A stretch of DNA of 64,000 bases from Caulobacter sp. (GTDB taxonomy: Bacteria; Pseudomonadota; Alphaproteobacteria; Caulobacterales; Caulobacteraceae), in the NCBI RefSeq assembly GCF_017744445.1, contig NZ_JAGIBH010000004.1, forward strand, positions 1-64,000, in the 5' to 3' direction. Position numbers and translations under genes: made by a program. Position 1 is the stretch's first letter. Each line of letters begins with the position of its first letter. Under the pieces are notes generated by a model that was not told where the DNA came from, searched no databases, and saw nothing but the letters and a program-made list of their open reading frames with translations. This document shows positions 52,687 to 61,109 of this stretch, in pieces.

Positions 52687-53121
52687 TTAAAGCGCCGCCG
52701 AGATCTTCGCCGCCAACACCTTCAGCTCCTCCACATCGGCCATGCCGCCCTCGCCATGACGTCCCAGGGCGGCGCCCTCGTAGCGGGGGATGACGTGGAA
52801 GTGCAGGTGGAAGATGGTCTGGCCGGCCGGCGCGCCGTTGAACTGGGTGACGACCACGCCGTCGGGCTTCAGGGCGGAGACGACCGCCTTGGTCAGCTTC
52901 TGGGTGGCGGCGATGAGATCGGCCAGCACCTGCGGCTCGACCTCCAGCAGGTTGCGGGCCTGGCTGAGCTTGGAGATCACCAGGGCGTGGCCAGGCGACT
53001 GCGGGAACACGTCCATGAAGGCCAGGACCTTGTCGTCCTCGAACACCTTCACGCTGGGGATCTCGCCGCGGATCAGCTTGGCGAAGATGTTGTCGGCGTC
53101 GTAGCGTCCGTCCAGGCTCAT
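52687..53121 (-). CDS. HIT-family nucleotide-binding hydrolase (HinT-like)
   Basis: A 144-residue HIT protein. NIFAKLIRGEIPSVKVFEDDKVLAFMDVFPQSPGHALVISK is the family start and the catalytic motif is IFHLHFHVIPR (HxHxHxx). Such enzymes hydrolyse purine nucleoside phosphoramidates or related nucleotides. ATG 53121 is chosen because the family starts at this position; it is divergent from the DUF4287 gene with 54 bases between. Confidence 0.93.
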   Translation of the reverse strand: MSLDGRYDADNIFAKLIRGEIPSVKVFEDDKVLAFMDVFPQSPGHALVISKLSQARNLLEVEPQVLADLIAATQKLTKAVVSALKPDGVVVTQFNGAPAGQTIFHLHFHVIPRYEGAALGRHGEGGMADVEELKVLAAKISAAL

Positions 53122-53175
53122 GACCGTCTCCCTTTGACGAGACGGTGGTAGCAAACGCGAGGGGGCGCGCAAACC

Positions 53176-53754
53176 ATGGACTCCAAGCCTCAGGGCCTGA
53201 CCGAGCAGCAACAGAAATGGTTCGCCTCGGTCCGCGCCAATCTGGAGCGCGAGACCGGCAAGACCCTGGAGCAGTGGGTCGAGATCGTCCGCCGAGAGTG
53301 CAAGGAGACCAAGCCCAAGGCCCGCACGGACTGGCTTAAGGCGACCTACGGCATCGGCGTGAACCGCGCCGCCACGATCTTCTCCATCGCCTATCCCGAG
53401 ACGGGCTGGGAGGACTCAGGCGCCCTGCGCGCGGCGCTGTGGACCGACCCGACTTCGACGGCGATCCTGGAGGCGGTCGAGGCGGCCGTCGCGGGCTTCG
53501 AGGGCCTGGTCACAGGCCAGCGCAAGGGCTTCACGGCCTGGTCGAAGAAGTCCCAGTTCGCGGCCCTGAAGCCGGCCAAAGGCGGCCAGGCGGTGCTGGG
53601 CCTGGCGGTCATGCCCGACGCCTCCCCGCGCTTGCTGGAGCCCAAGAACGAAGGCTGGTCCGAACGCCTGAAGGCCAAGCTGGTCCTGGTCTCGCCCGCC
53701 GACGTCGACGACGCGATCAAGGCGCTGCTGAAGGCGGCGTGGGAGCGGTCGTAA
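53176..53754 (+). CDS. DUF4287/DUF5655 protein
   Basis: A 192-residue protein with two domains of unknown function. The N-terminal DUF4287 (TGKTLEQWVEIVRRECKETKPKARTDWLKATYGIGVNRAATIFSIA) is helical; the C-terminal DUF5655-type region (KGFTAWSKKSQFAALKPAKGGQAVLGLAVMPDASPRLL) resembles transport-like associated beta-alpha folds. Cytoplasmic, no signal. A family A-like repeat separates it from the next gene. Confidence 0.82.
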   Translation: MDSKPQGLTEQQQKWFASVRANLERETGKTLEQWVEIVRRECKETKPKARTDWLKATYGIGVNRAATIFSIAYPETGWEDSGALRAALWTDPTSTAILEAVEAAVAGFEGLVTGQRKGFTAWSKKSQFAALKPAKGGQAVLGLAVMPDASPRLLEPKNEGWSERLKAKLVLVSPADVDDAIKALLKAAWERS

Positions 53755-53804
53755 GCGCGAGACGCCGTAACCTTCTTCAACGTCGGCGATGGATGTGGAG
53801 CGGC

Positions 53805-53925
53805 CACCGCCGCAGGCCCCCATCTGACCGCTACGCGGTCGTCCGCCCCCAGAGGGGGCGGAAGGTGATCGCGCTCCTTCCTCCCCCTAAGGGGGAGGAG
53901 CGCGTCAGCGCGGAGGGGGCAAGTA
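53805..53925. repeat. Intergenic repeat related to family A
   Basis: CAGGCCCCCATCTGACCGCTACGCGG and GTCCGCCCCCAGAGGGGGCGGA match the right part of family A with changes; CTCCTTCCTCCCCCTAAGGGGGAGGAG and GCGCGTCAGCGCGG are further hairpins. It fills most of the gap between the DUF4287 and split-barrel genes. Confidence 0.7.
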
Positions 53926-54016
53926 TGGGTCGAAAGCAGACATTCCCCTCGCCAAGCTCCACCCTAGGAACGCGCCTGCTCGCCCCTCGTTCGTCTTCCA
54001 CACGAGGAGACGCACC

Positions 54017-54505
54017 ATGTCCAAAGACGCCGATCTGGCCGCCAAGTTCTGGAAGGCCCTGAAGTCCGACCGCACCGTGATGCTGGGCCTGCCCGATGTC
54101 GACGGCGGCCGCGCCCAGCCGATGACCGCCCTGATCGAGGGCGATCACTCCGGGCCGATCTGGATCTTCACCTCGTCGGAGACCGACCTTGTCCACTCGC
54201 TGGATCAGCAGGGTCGCGACGCCTTCATCCACTTCCAGGACAAGGGCCATCACGTCTTCGCGGCGGTCGACGGCCGCCTGCGGATCGACACCGACTACGA
54301 GACGATCGATCGCCTGTGGAACCCCTTCATCGCCGCCTGGTTCGAGGGCAAGGACGATCCCAAGCTGCGCCTGCTGCGCTTCGAGCCGGCCGACGCCCAG
54401 ATCTGGCTGAACGAGAATAGCCTGTTCGCCGGCGTGAAGCTGATGCTCGGGGCCGATCCGAAGAAGGAATACAAGGACAAGGTGGGCGAGGTTCGCCTGA
54501 ACTAA
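54017..54505 (+). CDS. Pyridoxamine 5'-phosphate oxidase-like flavin split-barrel protein
   Basis: A 162-residue protein of the general-stress-protein 26 type. The flavin-binding split barrel includes RTVMLGLPDVDGGRAQPMTALIE, GPIWIFTSSETDLVHSLDQQGRDAFIHFQDKGHHVFAAVDGRLRI, then LWNPFIAAWFEGKDDPKLRLLRFEPADAQIWLNE. These bind FMN or F420-like flavins; the substrate is unknown. A strong GAGGAG site precedes ATG. It converges on the DUF482 gene with 6 bases between stops. Confidence 0.88.
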   Translation: MSKDADLAAKFWKALKSDRTVMLGLPDVDGGRAQPMTALIEGDHSGPIWIFTSSETDLVHSLDQQGRDAFIHFQDKGHHVFAAVDGRLRIDTDYETIDRLWNPFIAAWFEGKDDPKLRLLRFEPADAQIWLNENSLFAGVKLMLGADPKKEYKDKVGEVRLN

Positions 54506-54511
54506 CGTCCG

Positions 54512-55696
54512 TTATTGGCGCTCTTCGCGACGCGGATCCGGCGCGTGGCGGAAGGGCGAGTACTCTTCCGTCAGCAGCTCGATGTCGTGCTCCACCGCCG
54601 CGCGCTCCTGCGCCAGGTAGCGCGCGACCGGCTCGCGCAGGGCCGGGTCGGCGATCCAGTGGGCAGAGTAGACGGCGCTGGGCAGGTAGCCGCGGGCGAT
54701 CTTGTGCTGCCCCTGGGCGCCGGCCTCGACGCGCGGCAACCCTAAGCGGATCGCGTGCTCGATGGCCTGGTAGTAGCAGAGCTCAAAGTGCAGGAACGGC
54801 ACGTCCTCGACGCAGCCCCAGTGGCGGCCGTAGAGGCAGTCGCGGCCGATCAGGTTCAGCGCCCCGGCGATCCAGTCGCCGCCCGGCCTACGAGCTAGGA
54901 TCAGCAGCACCTTGTCGGCCATCCGCTCCTGCAGCAGCGAGAAAAAGCGGCGGTTAAGATAGGGCCGGCCCCACTTCCGGCTGCCGGTGTCCATGTAGAA
55001 GCCGAAGAAGGCGTCCCAGTGCTCTTCGGCCAGCTCATCACCAGTCAGGGCGACGATCTCTAGACCGTCCTGGGCGTCGCGGCGCTCGCGGCGGATGGTC
55101 TTGCGGCGGTTGGCCGACAGGGCTGCCAGGAAGTCGTCAAAGGTCGCGTAGCCGTTGTTTTCCCAGTGGTACTGCTGGTCCTGGCGCAGCAGCATGCCGC
55201 GATCGCCCATCCAGGCCCACTCGTCCTGCACCGGGAAGGTCACGTGCACCGACGACGCCCCCATGCGGTCGCACAGGGTCAGGGCCCCGCCCAGCAGAGC
55301 ATTGCGGCCCTCGTCAGGATCAACGTCCGGCCGCACGATCAGCCGCGAGCCGGTCACCGGCGAAAATGGCGAAGAGCACTGGAGCTTGGGATAGTACCGC
55401 CCGCCGGCCCGCTCATAGGCGTCGGCCCAGGCGTGGTCGAAGACGTATTCGCCCTGGCTGTGGGACTTCAGATAGAGCGGCATGACGCCGGCGACGACGT
55501 CGTTGTCGTCCAGCACGGACAGGTGCTGCGGCGCCCAGCCGGTGCGGGGGCCGACGCAGCCGCTCTCTTCCAGGATCGACAGGAAGTCGTAGCTGACGAA
55601 GGGGTCGCCCGTCGGCGCGGCGCAGGCGTCCCAGGCGTCCTGGCCGATCTCGGCGATCGCGCGATGGACGCGGACCGCCGACTGGACCGAACTCAC
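54512..55696 (-). CDS. DUF482/GNAT-family protein (peptidogalycan biosynthesis-like)
   Basis: A 394-residue protein of the DUF482 family, a FemAB/GNAT-fold group sometimes called peptidogalycan biosynthesis proteins. Typical stretches: DPFVSYDFLSILEESGCVGPRTGWAPQHL, FDHAWADAYERAGGRYYPKLQCSSPFSPVTG, LSANRRKTIRRERRDAQ, FYMDTGSRKWGRPYLNRRFF, HFELCYYQAIEHAI and VEAGAQGQHKIARGYLP. The acceptor is unknown. The GTG start at 55696 overlaps the GDPD stop (GTGA). Confidence 0.88.
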   Translation of the reverse strand: MSSVQSAVRVHRAIAEIGQDAWDACAAPTGDPFVSYDFLSILEESGCVGPRTGWAPQHLSVLDDNDVVAGVMPLYLKSHSQGEYVFDHAWADAYERAGGRYYPKLQCSSPFSPVTGSRLIVRPDVDPDEGRNALLGGALTLCDRMGASSVHVTFPVQDEWAWMGDRGMLLRQDQQYHWENNGYATFDDFLAALSANRRKTIRRERRDAQDGLEIVALTGDELAEEHWDAFFGFYMDTGSRKWGRPYLNRRFFSLLQERMADKVLLILARRPGGDWIAGALNLIGRDCLYGRHWGCVEDVPFLHFELCYYQAIEHAIRLGLPRVEAGAQGQHKIARGYLPSAVYSAHWIADPALREPVARYLAQERAAVEHDIELLTEEYSPFRHAPDPRREERQ

Positions 55697-56466
55697 GCCT
55701 GGAAGCCCTCGAAGATCAGGTTGTCGCAATGATCCTTCACGCCTTCCCACTGGTCGGGAGAGCGGACCGTCCAGGCGACGATCGGCATGCCCTTGGCGCG
55801 ATATAGGTCGGCGCGCGGGCTGGGCAACATGTCCAGGCCCAGGGCCAGGAAATCAGGCCGCGCGATCTCGACCTGCTCCAACGCCGCAAGTGACTTGCGC
55901 ATTTCGGGAGCGAGCTTGCGGGCACCCTCGTCGTTCCAGCTGTAGCTGTCCAGACCGCGCAAGATCTGCGGGTGGTGGTCGGCGAACCAGGCGTGCGAAT
56001 ACGGGTTGAAGCCGATCACGGCGGTCGGGCCGTTGTGGTCCACAAGGATGTCGGTGACCCGCTTCTCCAGCGGCCCCACGTCGCCGAAGGGCGTCTTCAG
56101 CTCGATGAAGACCATGGCCCGGTGACCGATCAGGGTCAGGGTGTCGGCCAGGGTCGGGATGGTCTCATCCGTGCCCTTCAGGGCGAAGGTCGCCAGCTCG
56201 GCGGCCGAGTGGTCGCGCAGGCGCCCTTCCCGGCCGGTCATGCGCTCAAGGCGCTCGTCATGGAAGACCACGGCCTCGCCGTCGGCGGTCAGCTGGACGT
56301 CCAGCTCGATGCCATAGCCGTGCGCACAGGCGGCCTGGAAGGCGGCCAGGCTGTTCTCCGGCGCGCCCTCGGGGGCCCAGAGGCCGCGATGGGCCACCGG
56401 CGGGTCGAACAGGCGCTCCCACGCCTCGCCGAAGACATCGGTCGAGGGGCGTTCGCGCGAGCGCAT
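55693..56466 (-). CDS. Glycerophosphodiester phosphodiesterase
   Basis: A 257-residue GDPD-fold enzyme that splits glycerophosphodiesters to glycerol-3-phosphate and an alcohol. Motifs: VAHRGLWAPEGAPENSLAAF (catalytic His, metal Glu), YGIELDVQLTADGEAVVFHDERLERMTG (metal Glu/Asp and second His) and MVFIELKTP. No signal peptide, so it is cytoplasmic. It is the middle gene of a coupled RidA-GDPD-DUF482 set. Confidence 0.93.
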   Translation of the reverse strand: MRSRERPSTDVFGEAWERLFDPPVAHRGLWAPEGAPENSLAAFQAACAHGYGIELDVQLTADGEAVVFHDERLERMTGREGRLRDHSAAELATFALKGTDETIPTLADTLTLIGHRAMVFIELKTPFGDVGPLEKRVTDILVDHNGPTAVIGFNPYSHAWFADHHPQILRGLDSYSWNDEGARKLAPEMRKSLAALEQVEIARPDFLALGLDMLPSPRADLYRAKGMPIVAWTVRSPDQWEGVKDHCDNLIFEGFQA

Positions 56467-56927
56467 CAGGCGATCTCCACCACCGCGTCCACCTCGACCG
56501 CGAAGCCGAGGGGCAGCTTGTAGACACCCACCGCCGAGCGGGCGTGGCGACCGGCGTCGCCCAGGGCCTCGACCATCAGGTCCGAGCAGCCGTTGATGAC
56601 CTTGGGGATGTCGATGAAGTCGGGACCGGCCTGGACGAAGCCGCCCAGCTTCACCACGCGGACCACGCGGTCCAGGTCGCCGTCACAGGCGGCCTTCATC
56701 TGGGCCAGCAGGTTGATCCCGCACAGACGGGCGGCCTTCTGGGCGGTCTCCAGGTCGACGTCGACGCCGACCGTGCCCTTGATGCCGCCATCGGCCGCGA
56801 TCGAGATCTGGCCGGAAATGGTCACGAGATTGCCGGAGCGCACGAAGGGCACGTAGTTGGCCACCGGCGCCACCGGCTGGGGCAGCTCGATCCCGATCGC
56901 CTTCAGACGTTCCTCGACCTTCGACAT
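56466..56927 (-). CDS. RidA/YjgF-family protein
   Basis: A 153-residue RidA-family protein, somewhat longer than E. coli RidA (128). The pattern VRSGNLVTISGQISIAADGGIKGTVG, ETAQKAARLCGINLLAQMKAACDGDLDRVVRVVKLGGFVQAG and DLMVEALGDAGRHARSAVGVYKLPLGFAVEVDAVVEI fits the YjgF_like subgroup. RidA proper hydrolyses reactive enamine/imine intermediates; the Arg in RHARSAVGV is in place. Its stop shares a base with the GDPD start (TGATG). Confidence 0.93.
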   Translation of the reverse strand: MSKVEERLKAIGIELPQPVAPVANYVPFVRSGNLVTISGQISIAADGGIKGTVGVDVDLETAQKAARLCGINLLAQMKAACDGDLDRVVRVVKLGGFVQAGPDFIDIPKVINGCSDLMVEALGDAGRHARSAVGVYKLPLGFAVEVDAVVEIA

Positions 56928-56984
56928 GCACGCGCTCCCTTGAACTGGTGCGGCATGCTTAACGCGGGTCTGGTGGGTGCAAAA

Positions 56985-57018
56985 GAAAAAAGGCCCGGAC
57001 CTTTCGGTCCGAGCCTTT
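56985..57018 (-). terminator. Terminator of the phasin gene
   Basis: Read on the minus strand: stem of 6 bp (57006-57011 with 56996-57001), one mismatch, then 6 bp (57013-57018 with 56989-56994), loop of 4 bases, followed by a T-rich run (complement of the A tract 56981-56991). Confidence 0.88.
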
Positions 57019-57041
57019 CAATCTTCGGTTCGAAGCGTCGC

Positions 57042-57476
57042 TTAGCGAGCGGCTTGGAACTTCTCGACGGCGGCGGTCATGCGCTCGTTGAGCGGCTTCA
57101 CCGAGTCCTTGATCGAGGCCGAGACGATCTCCGAGGCCTTGCTGACCTGGGCGATATAGGCTTCCAGGGCGGTCTTGGCCCAGGCGGTCTGCAGCTCGAC
57201 GGCTTCCTGCACGCTCTTGGCGGCGGCCAGCGACTTGGCGGCGGCGACTTGGTCTTCGGCAGCCTTCTTGCCGTAGGCGAAGGTCTGAGCGCCCAGGGCT
57301 TCAGCGCCCTTGGTGGCGGCGGTCACCGAAGCGACGACGGCTTCCAGGTTCTTCTTCGAGTGGGTGTTGGCTTCCGCCAGAGCGGCCAGCGACTTCTCGA
57401 CGCCATCCTTGAACGCTTGGTTCGAAGCGGCGGTGTATTGCTCGACGGTGTTCTTGACGGTTTCGGCAGCGGCCAT
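57042..57476 (-). CDS. Phasin-family protein
   Basis: A 144-residue helical, alanine-rich protein of the phasin_2 family that coats polyhydroxyalkanoate granules. The pattern VEQYTAASNQAFKDGVEKSLAALAEANTHSKKNLEAVVASVTAATKGAEALGAQTFAYGKKAAEDQ is characteristic. ATG 57476 is preceded by AGGAG with suitable spacing; the upstream in-frame part reads through the promoter. TGC/GCA-rich sites like those bound by PhaR lie about 92-126 bases upstream. Confidence 0.92.
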   Translation of the reverse strand: MAAAETVKNTVEQYTAASNQAFKDGVEKSLAALAEANTHSKKNLEAVVASVTAATKGAEALGAQTFAYGKKAAEDQVAAAKSLAAAKSVQEAVELQTAWAKTALEAYIAQVSKASEIVSASIKDSVKPLNERMTAAVEKFQAAR

Positions 57477-57567
57477 GGGGAGTCTCCTGGGGAGGAAGAA
57501 GGCGGGCGGGGCAAACGGCGAGCTGCAACTCGCCCATCTGCGCTTGGAACACCCTCGTTCTCTCATG

Positions 57568-57602
57568 TTGCAGTGCAGCAGTCAACAATTTTGTGCAGCG
57601 CA
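57568..57602 (-). promoter_or_regulatory. Candidate PhaR-binding region of the phasin gene
   Basis: TTGCAGTGCAGCA (57568-57580) and TGTGCAGCGCA (57592-57602) are two TGC/GCA-rich palindromic sites. PhaR, the repressor of phasin genes in alphaproteobacteria, recognises such TGC-rich repeats. The rest of the 307-base gap 57477-57783 shows no gene and should hold the divergent promoters. Confidence 0.35.
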
Positions 57603-57783
57603 CCATGACGCAACGTCAGCAACCAAAGCTACAGCATTGGCGCCACGCGATCGATTTATTCGCGCCTGCGGCAAGATCGCTCACCAGTTGTTTACTTTAG
57701 CGAAAGGCCGCTTCCATCATGCTACTGGTCACGCGTGTAGCGGTGCGGAACCGCTTCCCAGTTCAAATGACGGACGTCACCCC

Positions 57784-59088
57784 ATGTTCGCCAAGCTTAC
57801 CTCCGCCCGTTCCCTGCTAGCCGCCGCCGGCCTGGCTCTGTCGTGCCTGTTCGGGGCCGCCGCGCCGACCACCGCTTCGGCCGCCATACCCTATCTGCAG
57901 CTGAACGCTCAGGAACCGAAATACGCGGCGATCGTGATCGACGCCAATTCGGGCGAAGTCCTTTACGACAAAAGGGCCGACAGCCCCCGCTATCCGGCGT
58001 CGGTGACCAAGGTCATGACCCTGTACCTGACCTTCGAGGCGCTGAGCGAAGGCCGCCTGAAGCTGACGGATCGGGTGACCATGTCGCCGCGCGCGGCGGC
58101 CCAGGCCCCGACCAAGATCGGCATCTCGCCGGGCGACAGCCTGTCGGTCGACGAGGCCATCAAGGCCATGACCGTGAAGTCGGCCAACGACGTCGCCGTG
58201 GCCATGGCCGAGCGACTCGCCGGCAGTGAGTCGCGCTTTTCGGCCCTGATGACCCTGCGCGGCCAGGAGCTGGGCATGCGCAATACCCGTTTTGTGAACG
58301 CCTCGGGCCTGCCGGACAGCCGCCAGATCTCGACCGCGCGCGACCTGGCCATCCTGTCGCGCGCCACCATGCGCGACTTCCCGCAGTACTACAGCTACTT
58401 CGCCGTGAAGGGCTTCTACTTCCGGGGCAACTACATCAAGGGCCACAACCGCCTGCTGGACAGCATGGAAGGGTTCGACGGCCTGAAGACCGGCTACACC
58501 AATGCCTCGGGCTTCAACCTCGCCGGCTCGGCCGTGCGCGATGGTCGCCGCCTGATCGCCGTGGTCCTGGGCGGCCCCTCGACCGCCTGGCGCGACAACA
58601 ACATGGAAGACCTGCTGCTGACCGGCTTCGACGTGATGAAGCGTCGTTCGCGCGGCGAGCGCACCAGCATCGCGGCCAACATCTATGAAGACGAGCCGAC
58701 CGGCCCGATCGAGCGTCCCTCGGTCGAACAAGGCGACGGCGACCAGGCCGGCCTGCGGATCGTCCTGACCGAGAACCCGCACCCGACGCCGGTGAAGGTC
58801 TCCCCCACCCTGCGCGACGCCAAGAAGGAAGCGCCGAAAGCCGCCAAGAAGCCGAAGGGCGAATGGGGCGTGCAGGTCGGCGCGTTCAAGTCCAAGTCGC
58901 TGGCCAACGACCAGCTGAAACTGGTGCGCGGCCGCTTCGCCAAGATGGTCGCCGAAGCCGAGGGCGCCGTCGAAGGCGCCGGCGGCACGTTCCGCGCCCA
59001 GTTCCAGGGCATGACCTCGGACGCCGCCCGCAGCGCCTGCTCGGCCCTGAAGGCCAAGCGCGTGCCCTGCATGGTGCTGCAGCCGTAG
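57784..59088 (+). CDS. D-alanyl-D-alanine carboxypeptidase with C-terminal SPOR domain
   Basis: A 434-residue periplasmic penicillin-binding protein (DacF/PBP5-like) that trims the terminal D-Ala of peptidoglycan stems. Signal peptide cleaves near TASA. Active-site motifs: SVTKVM (SxxK), SAND (SxN) and LKTGYT (KTG). A Lys/Pro linker leads to a SPOR domain of about 75 residues (WGVQVGAFKSKSLANDQLKLV to KRVPCMVLQP) that binds denuded glycan and targets proteins to the division site. ATG 57784 begins the signal peptide. A paired palindrome follows the stop. Confidence 0.94.
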   Translation: MFAKLTSARSLLAAAGLALSCLFGAAAPTTASAAIPYLQLNAQEPKYAAIVIDANSGEVLYDKRADSPRYPASVTKVMTLYLTFEALSEGRLKLTDRVTMSPRAAAQAPTKIGISPGDSLSVDEAIKAMTVKSANDVAVAMAERLAGSESRFSALMTLRGQELGMRNTRFVNASGLPDSRQISTARDLAILSRATMRDFPQYYSYFAVKGFYFRGNYIKGHNRLLDSMEGFDGLKTGYTNASGFNLAGSAVRDGRRLIAVVLGGPSTAWRDNNMEDLLLTGFDVMKRRSRGERTSIAANIYEDEPTGPIERPSVEQGDGDQAGLRIVLTENPHPTPVKVSPTLRDAKKEAPKAAKKPKGEWGVQVGAFKSKSLANDQLKLVRGRFAKMVAEAEGAVEGAGGTFRAQFQGMTSDAARSACSALKAKRVPCMVLQP

Positions 59089-59112
59089 GCTGCTGACCTC
59101 AAAACCATAAGG

Positions 59113-59215
59113 TTCGTCATCCCGGAAGGCGTAGCCGATCCGGGACCCAGGGGCCGACGCACTGCGATTCCCCCTGGGTCCCGGCTCTCCGCTTCGCTGC
59201 GGCCGGGATGACGCG
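59113..59215. repeat. Intergenic inverted repeat, family D
   Basis: The arms CGTCATCCCGG...CCGGGACCCAGGGG and CCCCTGGGTCCCGG...CCGGGATGACG are inverse copies joined by about 20 bases. It lies between convergent carboxypeptidase and aminotransferase genes. Confidence 0.85.
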
Positions 59216-59217
59216 TT

Positions 59218-60453
59218 TTATTTGGCCTCCGCCATCACCTTCCGGATCAGCCGCGCGATCCGCGCGACGCCCTCTTCGATCTGGGCGTCGGTCGGCAAGG
59301 AGTAGCTGAGGCGGATGGCATTGGCCTTCTGGACCTCGGCATAGAACGGCGCGCCGGGCACGAAGGCCACGCGCTCCTCCTCGATGGCCCGGGCCAGCAG
59401 GGCCGCGCCGTCGACGCCTTCCGGCAGGTCAATCCAGACGAACATGCCGCCCTCGGGCCGCGACCAGGTCACGCCTTCCGGCATCACCCGTTCCAGCGCC
59501 GCCAGCATCACTCGCGCCTTGGCGCCGTAAGCGCCGCGCAGGCGGTGCAGGTGCTGGTCATAGCCCTCCGAGACGGCGCGGTGGGCGACCATCTGGTTGA
59601 TCGTCGAGACGTGCAGGTCGGCGCCCTGCTTCAGCAGCACCAGCTTCTCGATCACCGCCTTGGGCCCACAGACCCAGCCGATGCGCAGCGCCGGCGACAG
59701 GGTCTTGGACAGGGTGCCCAGGAACAGGGTGCGGGCGTTGTCGATGCCGTCGGACTGGGCGATGTCGAGGCCCAGCAGGGTCGGCGCGGGTTCGCCCTGG
59801 AAGCGCAGCTCGCGATAGGCGGCGTCCTCGACCAGGGCCCAGTCCAAGCGCTCAGCCAAAGCCAGCACGCCCTCGCGCTCTTCCAGGGTCAGGCTGACGC
59901 CGGTGGGGTTGGCGAAGTCGGGCACGAAATAACCGAGCGCGCCGTGCGGTAGGTCGGCGCTCGCGGGATCGGCCAGCGCGCCTTCCGGCAGATCGCGATA
60001 GGCCGGCTGGTAACCGTTGAAGGCCTGCAGCGCCCCCAGATAGGTCGGGCGGGCCACCACGACCGTGTCATCGGGGCTGACGAACAGCTTGCCGATCAGA
60101 TCCAGCGCCTGCTGCGAACCGGCGGTCAGCATGATGTTGTGCGGTTCGCACGGCATGCCGTCGCGGGTCATGCGCTCGGCGATCCACTGGCGCAGCGGCA
60201 GATAGCCTTCGCTGACCGAGTATTGCAGGGCCTGCCGCGACAGGGCCGCGTCACCCAGGATGGCGTCGTAGCCGGCCTGGATCTGCTCGGCGGGAAAGAG
60301 GCCAGGATCGGGGATGCCGCCGGCGAATGACAGGATGTCGGGCTGGTCCAGCAGCTTGAGCAGCTCGCGGATCTCGCTGGCGCGGACGCGGCTCATGCGA
60401 TCGCTGTAGCGCGCGGCCCAATTGGCGGCGCGGTCGGTCGTTTGGATAGTCAT
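59218..60453 (-). CDS. PLP-dependent aminotransferase (2-aminoadipate/MocR-like group)
   Basis: A 411-residue fold-type I aminotransferase like LysN and the catalytic half of MocR proteins, without a DNA-binding domain. ILSFAGGIPDPGLFPAEQIQAGYDAILGD and LQYSVSEGYLPLRQWIAERM are group signatures; ILTAGSQQALD-type MLTAGSQQALDLIGKLF, FVPDFANPTGVSLTLEER, LVEDAAYRELRF and FLGTLSKTLSPALRIGWVCG (Schiff-base Lys) follow; the C terminus has AIRLSYSLP. The substrate is unknown. It is transcribed away from mipZ. Confidence 0.92.
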   Translation of the reverse strand: MTIQTTDRAANWAARYSDRMSRVRASEIRELLKLLDQPDILSFAGGIPDPGLFPAEQIQAGYDAILGDAALSRQALQYSVSEGYLPLRQWIAERMTRDGMPCEPHNIMLTAGSQQALDLIGKLFVSPDDTVVVARPTYLGALQAFNGYQPAYRDLPEGALADPASADLPHGALGYFVPDFANPTGVSLTLEEREGVLALAERLDWALVEDAAYRELRFQGEPAPTLLGLDIAQSDGIDNARTLFLGTLSKTLSPALRIGWVCGPKAVIEKLVLLKQGADLHVSTINQMVAHRAVSEGYDQHLHRLRGAYGAKARVMLAALERVMPEGVTWSRPEGGMFVWIDLPEGVDGAALLARAIEEERVAFVPGAPFYAEVQKANAIRLSYSLPTDAQIEEGVARIARLIRKVMAEAK

Positions 60454-60603
60454 GGGGTGATCAAAGTCCGAACTAGATGACGTCTTTGAGCCACGTGCAG
60501 TGGCTCGCTCTGAACCAAGGTCAGAGCGTCATACCGAGCAGGTCGGGCCGGACGAACGGCGGCGCCAGAAGCGTTCGCGATTGATCATTGCCCCTCTCCT
60601 AGC

Positions 60604-61038
60604 TCAGCTGCGGCGCTTGATCAAACGATCCCGCGCGGCATTCAGCTGGGCGGCCAGGCCTTCGGTGCCGCCCTTGTCCGGGTGGGCCATCTGGATCAGG
60701 CGCGTATAGGCCGCCTTGACCTCGGCCAGGGTCGCTTCTGGGCCGACGCCCAGGATGGCGCGGGCCTCCGAGAGGCTGAGCCCCGGCTTGGGCGGCTGGA
60801 CCATCTCGCGGCGGATCACCGGCCGGCGACGGGCCTCGGTGACGCTCCACAGGCCGATGACGCCCAGCACGATGCCGGTGCCCCACGCGCCGCGGATCGT
60901 GGCGTAGGCCGCCCCGGCGAAGGCGGCGATCGAGGCCGCGCCCGCCCCCACCCGCCAGCCGTCGCCGTTCAGGAACGACCGGCCCTTGGGCCAGAGCAGA
61001 AAGACGAGGATGGCCGCGCCCAGCAGCAGGTACAGCAT
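60604..61038 (-). CDS. Membrane-anchored DnaJ-domain protein
   Basis: A 144-residue protein with two or three hydrophobic N-terminal segments (LYLLLGAAILVFLLW; AGAASIAAFAGAAYATI; GTGIVLGVIGLWSV) and a C-terminal J domain (LSLSEARAILGVGPEATLAEVKAAYTRLIQMAHPDKGGTEGLAAQLNAARDRLIK). The HPD motif is intact, so it should stimulate a DnaK-type ATPase at the membrane; the layout resembles Tim14/Pam18-like proteins. ATG 61038 follows GGAG at 5 bases; an in-frame ATG at 61068 is an alternative. Confidence 0.87.
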   Translation of the reverse strand: MLYLLLGAAILVFLLWPKGRSFLNGDGWRVGAGAASIAAFAGAAYATIRGAWGTGIVLGVIGLWSVTEARRRPVIRREMVQPPKPGLSLSEARAILGVGPEATLAEVKAAYTRLIQMAHPDKGGTEGLAAQLNAARDRLIKRRS

Positions 61039-61109
61039 CGGAGCTCCGAAACGAAAAACGGGCGGCAAGGTCGCCCCCGCCGCCCGCTATCAATCATGTA
61101 GCCGCTGGA

